From assembly GCA_002968845.1 (NCBI GenBank), contig PVBG01000026.1, forward strand, positions 1 to 64,000: a DNA stretch of 64,000 bases. Reading direction: 5' to 3'. The notes under the pieces are model-generated. The model did not search any database and was not told the DNA's origin. It saw nothing but the letters and a program-made list of their open reading frames with translations. The translations under genes and the position numbers were made by a program. Every line of letters starts with the position of its first letter. Position 1 is the first letter of the stretch. Origin of the DNA: Neorhizobium tomejilense. Its GTDB lineage: Bacteria > Pseudomonadota > Alphaproteobacteria > Rhizobiales > Rhizobiaceae. This document shows, one piece after another, positions 61,007 through 64,000 of the stretch.

Positions 61007-62845
61007 GTGCCCTTAAGAGAAAAGAGCGATCGTCCGGTTGTTGCCCTTTCGCGTTATGTAACGATGGCCGTCACGGTGATGGGAACACTCGTGATCTTGG
61101 GCTGGGTTCTCAGATATACCTTCTATGGAATAGATTTTACAGATGAGAGCTCTTATTTGGTATGGATGTCAGACCCATTCAACTACGAGGTTTCTGCATC
61201 GCAGTTTGGTTTTATCTATCGTCCTCTTTATATTCTTGTCGGTGGGGATATTGCCGCGCTGAGGCAAGCCAACATAGTAATCACTTTCGGGTTGGGATGG
61301 GCTTTGGCTCATACCTACCTAGCGTCACTCGCGTCTGAGGTTCATCAAGGACGCGTCGCTCTGCATGTCACTGCGGCAGGGCTGGGTGTCAGTTCCCTCA
61401 TCCTGTTCAATACTTGGCTGGCTACACCAAATTACAACAGCCTCGCATTTCAGGCACTCCTGATTACTGCGATCGGTCTGCTTATAGCCGAAAAAGCGAT
61501 CACTTATAAAAGCTCCGCCGGATGGATCACTATTGGCGTCGGTGGCTGGTTAGCCTTTATGGCCAAACCAAGCACGGCAGTTGCATTGGCCGTCGGTATT
61601 TTCATTTGCCTCCTGGTGTCACGCAAGCTCTCGCCGCGATTGATGTTGCTTACGGCGGCAACTACTGTCGGGCTTCTTCTGTTTAGTGCACTGATGATTG
61701 ACGGATCAATATCGGGCTTTGCCAAGCGACTGCAGCTTGCAGCCGAATTTTCTCAATATCTAGGTGGCGGTCACAGCCTGCATCAAATCCTGCGGATCGA
61801 TAACTTTCGAATCCGTGCGCCAGGACAAATAGCTATTCTGGTCGTTTTGGTGGCGGCACTCGTTGCGATCTGGGGCGCTTGTTCTGAAAAACCGAAAGGC
61901 GCGATCGTTTCCCTGGTCGTAGCTGTTGGTTTTTTCTCGGCCACTGCATTGCTGGCGTTTGGCAAGGTTCACAAGACCGCAGGTCTCGGAGAATTTGAGG
62001 GGCTGTTGATTTTTGGAGTCGTTTTTGCCGCAGCTTTGACGGGCCTAATATTTGGCAGGCCCGTGCCTTTGAGGAGTATTTCCGCGGTACAATGGGCTGC
62101 TGCCATTCTCTTTGTTGTAATGCCTCACCTTTACGCGTTTGGAACCAACAGGAATTATTGGGAGAATGGAGCCTGGGCGGGAATCTTCTGGCTACTTGCG
62201 GGTACAACCCTACTGCGGCCAGTTGTGGTTAAACGGGGAAACTGGTTGTTTGCACTGCCACTTGCGTTGGCTGCTCAGACCGTCACGGCAGTTCTCCTGC
62301 AGACGGGGCTTGAGAAGCCTCAGCGCCAAACTCAGCCACTCAGACTCAACGAAACTACTTTGGAAATCGGGCCGCACCGATCCGCATTGGTGTTATCAGC
62401 CGGGTACGCGACTTATATAACTGACGCCGTGGCGGCTGCTCAAAGCAGCGGCTTTAAAGTCGGCACCCCCGTTATCGATCTATCAGGGCAGTCCCCCGGC
62501 GTCCTTTATGCTATCGGGGCCGAGAGCATCGGCCAGGCTTGGACCATAGGTGGATATCCGGGCAGCCTGAAGCTGGCCAAAGCAGCGCTGGAACATGTTG
62601 CGTGTGAAAAGATCGCAGCAGCCTGGATTTTGTTCGAGCCCGGCGGTCCGCGCAGCATTCCGGTGGAACTGATGCTGAGTTTGGGAGCAGCTTTTCCTGA
62701 AGCCTACCAGCAGGTAGGTACTTGGCGAACAGCTGCAGGCGCAGGTGGCTATAATGCCAGCCGTACTCAAGAGCTTTACAAACCGACGGCACCGAGTGAG
62801 GCTTTGAACGCCTGCCGAGCCATTCGAGCGAAGGAAATGAAGTGA
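61007..62845 (+). CDS. Polytopic membrane protein, GT-C-like
   Basis: 612 residues from GTG 61007; ATG 61064 is a possible start. About eleven membrane segments. The first outside loop has GIDFTDESSYLVWMSDPFNY, with Asp-Glu at the place of the catalytic acid of PMT/ArnT-type GT-C glycosyltransferases. The C-terminal 170 residues are soluble. Known for the class: transfer of a sugar from a polyprenyl-phosphate donor outside the inner membrane. The GT2 gene two places downstream would make such a donor. Assignment rests on layout and context. Confidence 0.65.
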   Translation: MPLREKSDRPVVALSRYVTMAVTVMGTLVILGWVLRYTFYGIDFTDESSYLVWMSDPFNYEVSASQFGFIYRPLYILVGGDIAALRQANIVITFGLGWALAHTYLASLASEVHQGRVALHVTAAGLGVSSLILFNTWLATPNYNSLAFQALLITAIGLLIAEKAITYKSSAGWITIGVGGWLAFMAKPSTAVALAVGIFICLLVSRKLSPRLMLLTAATTVGLLLFSALMIDGSISGFAKRLQLAAEFSQYLGGGHSLHQILRIDNFRIRAPGQIAILVVLVAALVAIWGACSEKPKGAIVSLVVAVGFFSATALLAFGKVHKTAGLGEFEGLLIFGVVFAAALTGLIFGRPVPLRSISAVQWAAAILFVVMPHLYAFGTNRNYWENGAWAGIFWLLAGTTLLRPVVVKRGNWLFALPLALAAQTVTAVLLQTGLEKPQRQTQPLRLNETTLEIGPHRSALVLSAGYATYITDAVAAAQSSGFKVGTPVIDLSGQSPGVLYAIGAESIGQAWTIGGYPGSLKLAKAALEHVACEKIAAAWILFEPGGPRSIPVELMLSLGAAFPEAYQQVGTWRTAAGAGGYNASRTQELYKPTAPSEALNACRAIRAKEMK

Positions 62846-63534
62846 AGAAGGTGGCTATCGTCCAGTCAAACTATATCCCGTGGAAGGGCTATTTCGACAT
62901 GATTGCTGCCGTGGATGAGTTTATACTCTACGACGACATGCAATATACGCGACGCGATTGGCGCAATCGGAATCAGATCAAGACGTCTCAGGGGATTCAA
63001 TGGCTCACGGTCCCCGTTCAGGTAAAGGGAAAGTACCACCAGAAAATCCGAGAAACTGAGATAGAAGGCACCGAATGGGCGAACGCCCATTGGAAGAGTC
63101 TCATCCAGAACTATCGCCGTGCTCCATACTTTGAGGAAATCGCTGTGTGGCTGGAGCCTCTTTACCTAAATGAACCGCCAAGTCACCTTTCGCCGCTCAA
63201 TCGCCGATTCATTGAAGCAATCTGCAATTATCTCTCGATCCAAACTGTAATTTCCTATTCATGGGACTACACTTTAGTGGAAGGAAAGACAGAGCGTCTG
63301 GCTGCGCTTTGTGCTCAAGCGGGTGGCACGGAGTACGTATCTGGCCCGGCGGCAAAAGACTACGTAGATGAGAAAGTTTTCAAAGAACGAGGAATAGAGC
63401 TCACCTGGTTCGACTATGCTGGCTATCCTGAATACCCCCAGCTCTGGGCGGGATTTGCTCATGGAGTGACCATCCTGGATCTTCTCTTTAATTGCGGAAA
63501 AGACGCCCAAAACTACATGAGATGCGTAAAATGA
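62842..63534 (+). CDS. WbqC-family protein
   Basis: 230 residues. KKVAIVQSNYIPWKGYFDMI, EFILYDDMQYTRRDWRNRNQ, WLTVPVQ and the end DLLFNCG are the blocks of the WbqC family, found in O-antigen and other surface-glycan clusters; biochemical role not well defined. Starts at GTG 62842 overlapping the previous stop by four bases and overlaps the next start by four bases, so the three genes are translated together. Confidence 0.9.
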   Translation: MKKVAIVQSNYIPWKGYFDMIAAVDEFILYDDMQYTRRDWRNRNQIKTSQGIQWLTVPVQVKGKYHQKIRETEIEGTEWANAHWKSLIQNYRRAPYFEEIAVWLEPLYLNEPPSHLSPLNRRFIEAICNYLSIQTVISYSWDYTLVEGKTERLAALCAQAGGTEYVSGPAAKDYVDEKVFKERGIELTWFDYAGYPEYPQLWAGFAHGVTILDLLFNCGKDAQNYMRCVK

Positions 63535-64000
63535 AGCTTTCCATAGTCGCGACGCTTTATCAGTCCGCCCTCTACATCAATGAATTTCACTCGCGGGCTA
63601 GCACAGTCGCTCAGCGGTTGGTTGGTGACGACTATGAAATTGTTCTTATTAATGACGGCTCACCGGATCACAGTCTAGAACTCGCTATCAAGCTCACCAA
63701 AAAGGACCCCCACGTCGTCGTTGTCGATCTCTCCCGGAATTTTGGCCACCACAAGGCTATGATGACCGGCTTAGCGCATGCCAGAGGTGAGTGTGTTTTC
63801 TTGATCGATAGCGATCTTGAAGAAGAGCCAGAGTGGCTCTTGGATTTTTCCAGGCAGATGGGACAGGAATCTTGCGACGTGGTCTACGGAGTTCAGGAGC
63901 GGAGAAAAGGCAATTGGTTTGAACGCTGGAGTGGTCAGTGGTTCTACCACTTGTTCAAATTGTTGACCGGATTTGCACTTCCCCAAAATGTTGTCACTGC
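63531..64000 (+). CDS. GT2 glycosyltransferase, polyprenyl-phosphate type (5' part)
   Basis: Starts at ATG 63531, overlapping the WbqC stop (ATGA); runs off the window after 156 codons. MKLSIVATLYQSALYINEFH, VLINDGSPDHS, VDLSRNFGHHKAMMTGLAHA and FLIDSDLEEEPEWL match the dolichol-phosphate-mannose-synthase/GtrB type. The acidic motif is Asp-Ser-Asp-Leu-Glu-Glu-Glu-Pro-Glu where DSDLQDPPE is usual. It should charge a polyprenyl phosphate with a sugar for the GT-C protein upstream. Confidence 0.9.
   Translation, partial: MKLSIVATLYQSALYINEFHSRASTVAQRLVGDDYEIVLINDGSPDHSLELAIKLTKKDPHVVVVDLSRNFGHHKAMMTGLAHARGECVFLIDSDLEEEPEWLLDFSRQMGQESCDVVYGVQERRKGNWFERWSGQWFYHLFKLLTGFALPQNVVT

Overview
The window is a chromosomal stretch from an alphaproteobacterium of the order Hyphomicrobiales, most likely Rhizobiaceae (Rhizobium, Agrobacterium or Neorhizobium type). 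The pointers are a UDP-glucose 4-epimerase of the exoB type, an OpgC protein, DUF1236 proteins, and the gene order DUF2948-hisD-UPF0262-phosphatase-infA-maf-yacG-tRNA-Phe. The genes are GC-rich with frequent GTG and TTG starts.

1-5.3 kb: the 3' end of an RTX-type secreted repeat protein, a gene-poor stretch with a candidate structured RNA and a phage-tail-like remnant, then a cystathionine gamma-synthase-family enzyme and a lipoprotein. 5.5-18.5 kb: a sugar catabolic locus. A nine-gene minus-strand operon (16016 down to 6996) encodes a ribose-type ABC importer, an aldose dehydrogenase, a lactonase, an LgoD-like zinc dehydrogenase, a mutarotase, an SDR and L-fuconate dehydratase. It is divergent from a FadR-type regulator plus a UxaA-family dehydratase and convergent with a UxuB/mannitol-dehydrogenase-family reductase. 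Together these read as an L-fucose pathway overlaid with an L-galactonate-tagaturonate-altronate branch.

18.6-32.9 kb: a hypothetical protein, OpgC, a sodium-symporter/histidine kinase/receiver hybrid, MscL, an aminotransferase, GalE, a polysaccharide deacetylase, several small envelope proteins (two with DUF1236-like ends, one Gly/Asn-rich), and a NarL-type two-component pair. 33.3-40.4 kb: a surface-polysaccharide patch of lower GC with a glycosyltransferase remnant, an FkbM methyltransferase, a GT2-GT4 fusion, another glycosyltransferase and an MsbA-like exporter.

40.5-51.1 kb: conserved chromosome with tRNA-Thr, murA, two SDR/NmrA genes, a LysR regulator, hisD, infA, maf, yacG and tRNA-Phe. 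51.1-64 kb: accessory DNA. A decayed tyrosine recombinase lies beside tRNA-Phe. Next comes an MBOAT/SGNH acylation pair with a convergent secreted three-module protein, then a 26-base tRNA-Gly 3'-end fragment that probably marks the edge of a second island. That island holds a DNA-ligase scrap, two DCC-domain proteins (one fused to an HTTM membrane domain), IS5, IS21 and IS3 remnants, and a GT-C/WbqC/GT2 glycan operon that runs off the end of the window.

All functions are read from motifs and context by eye; no database search was run.
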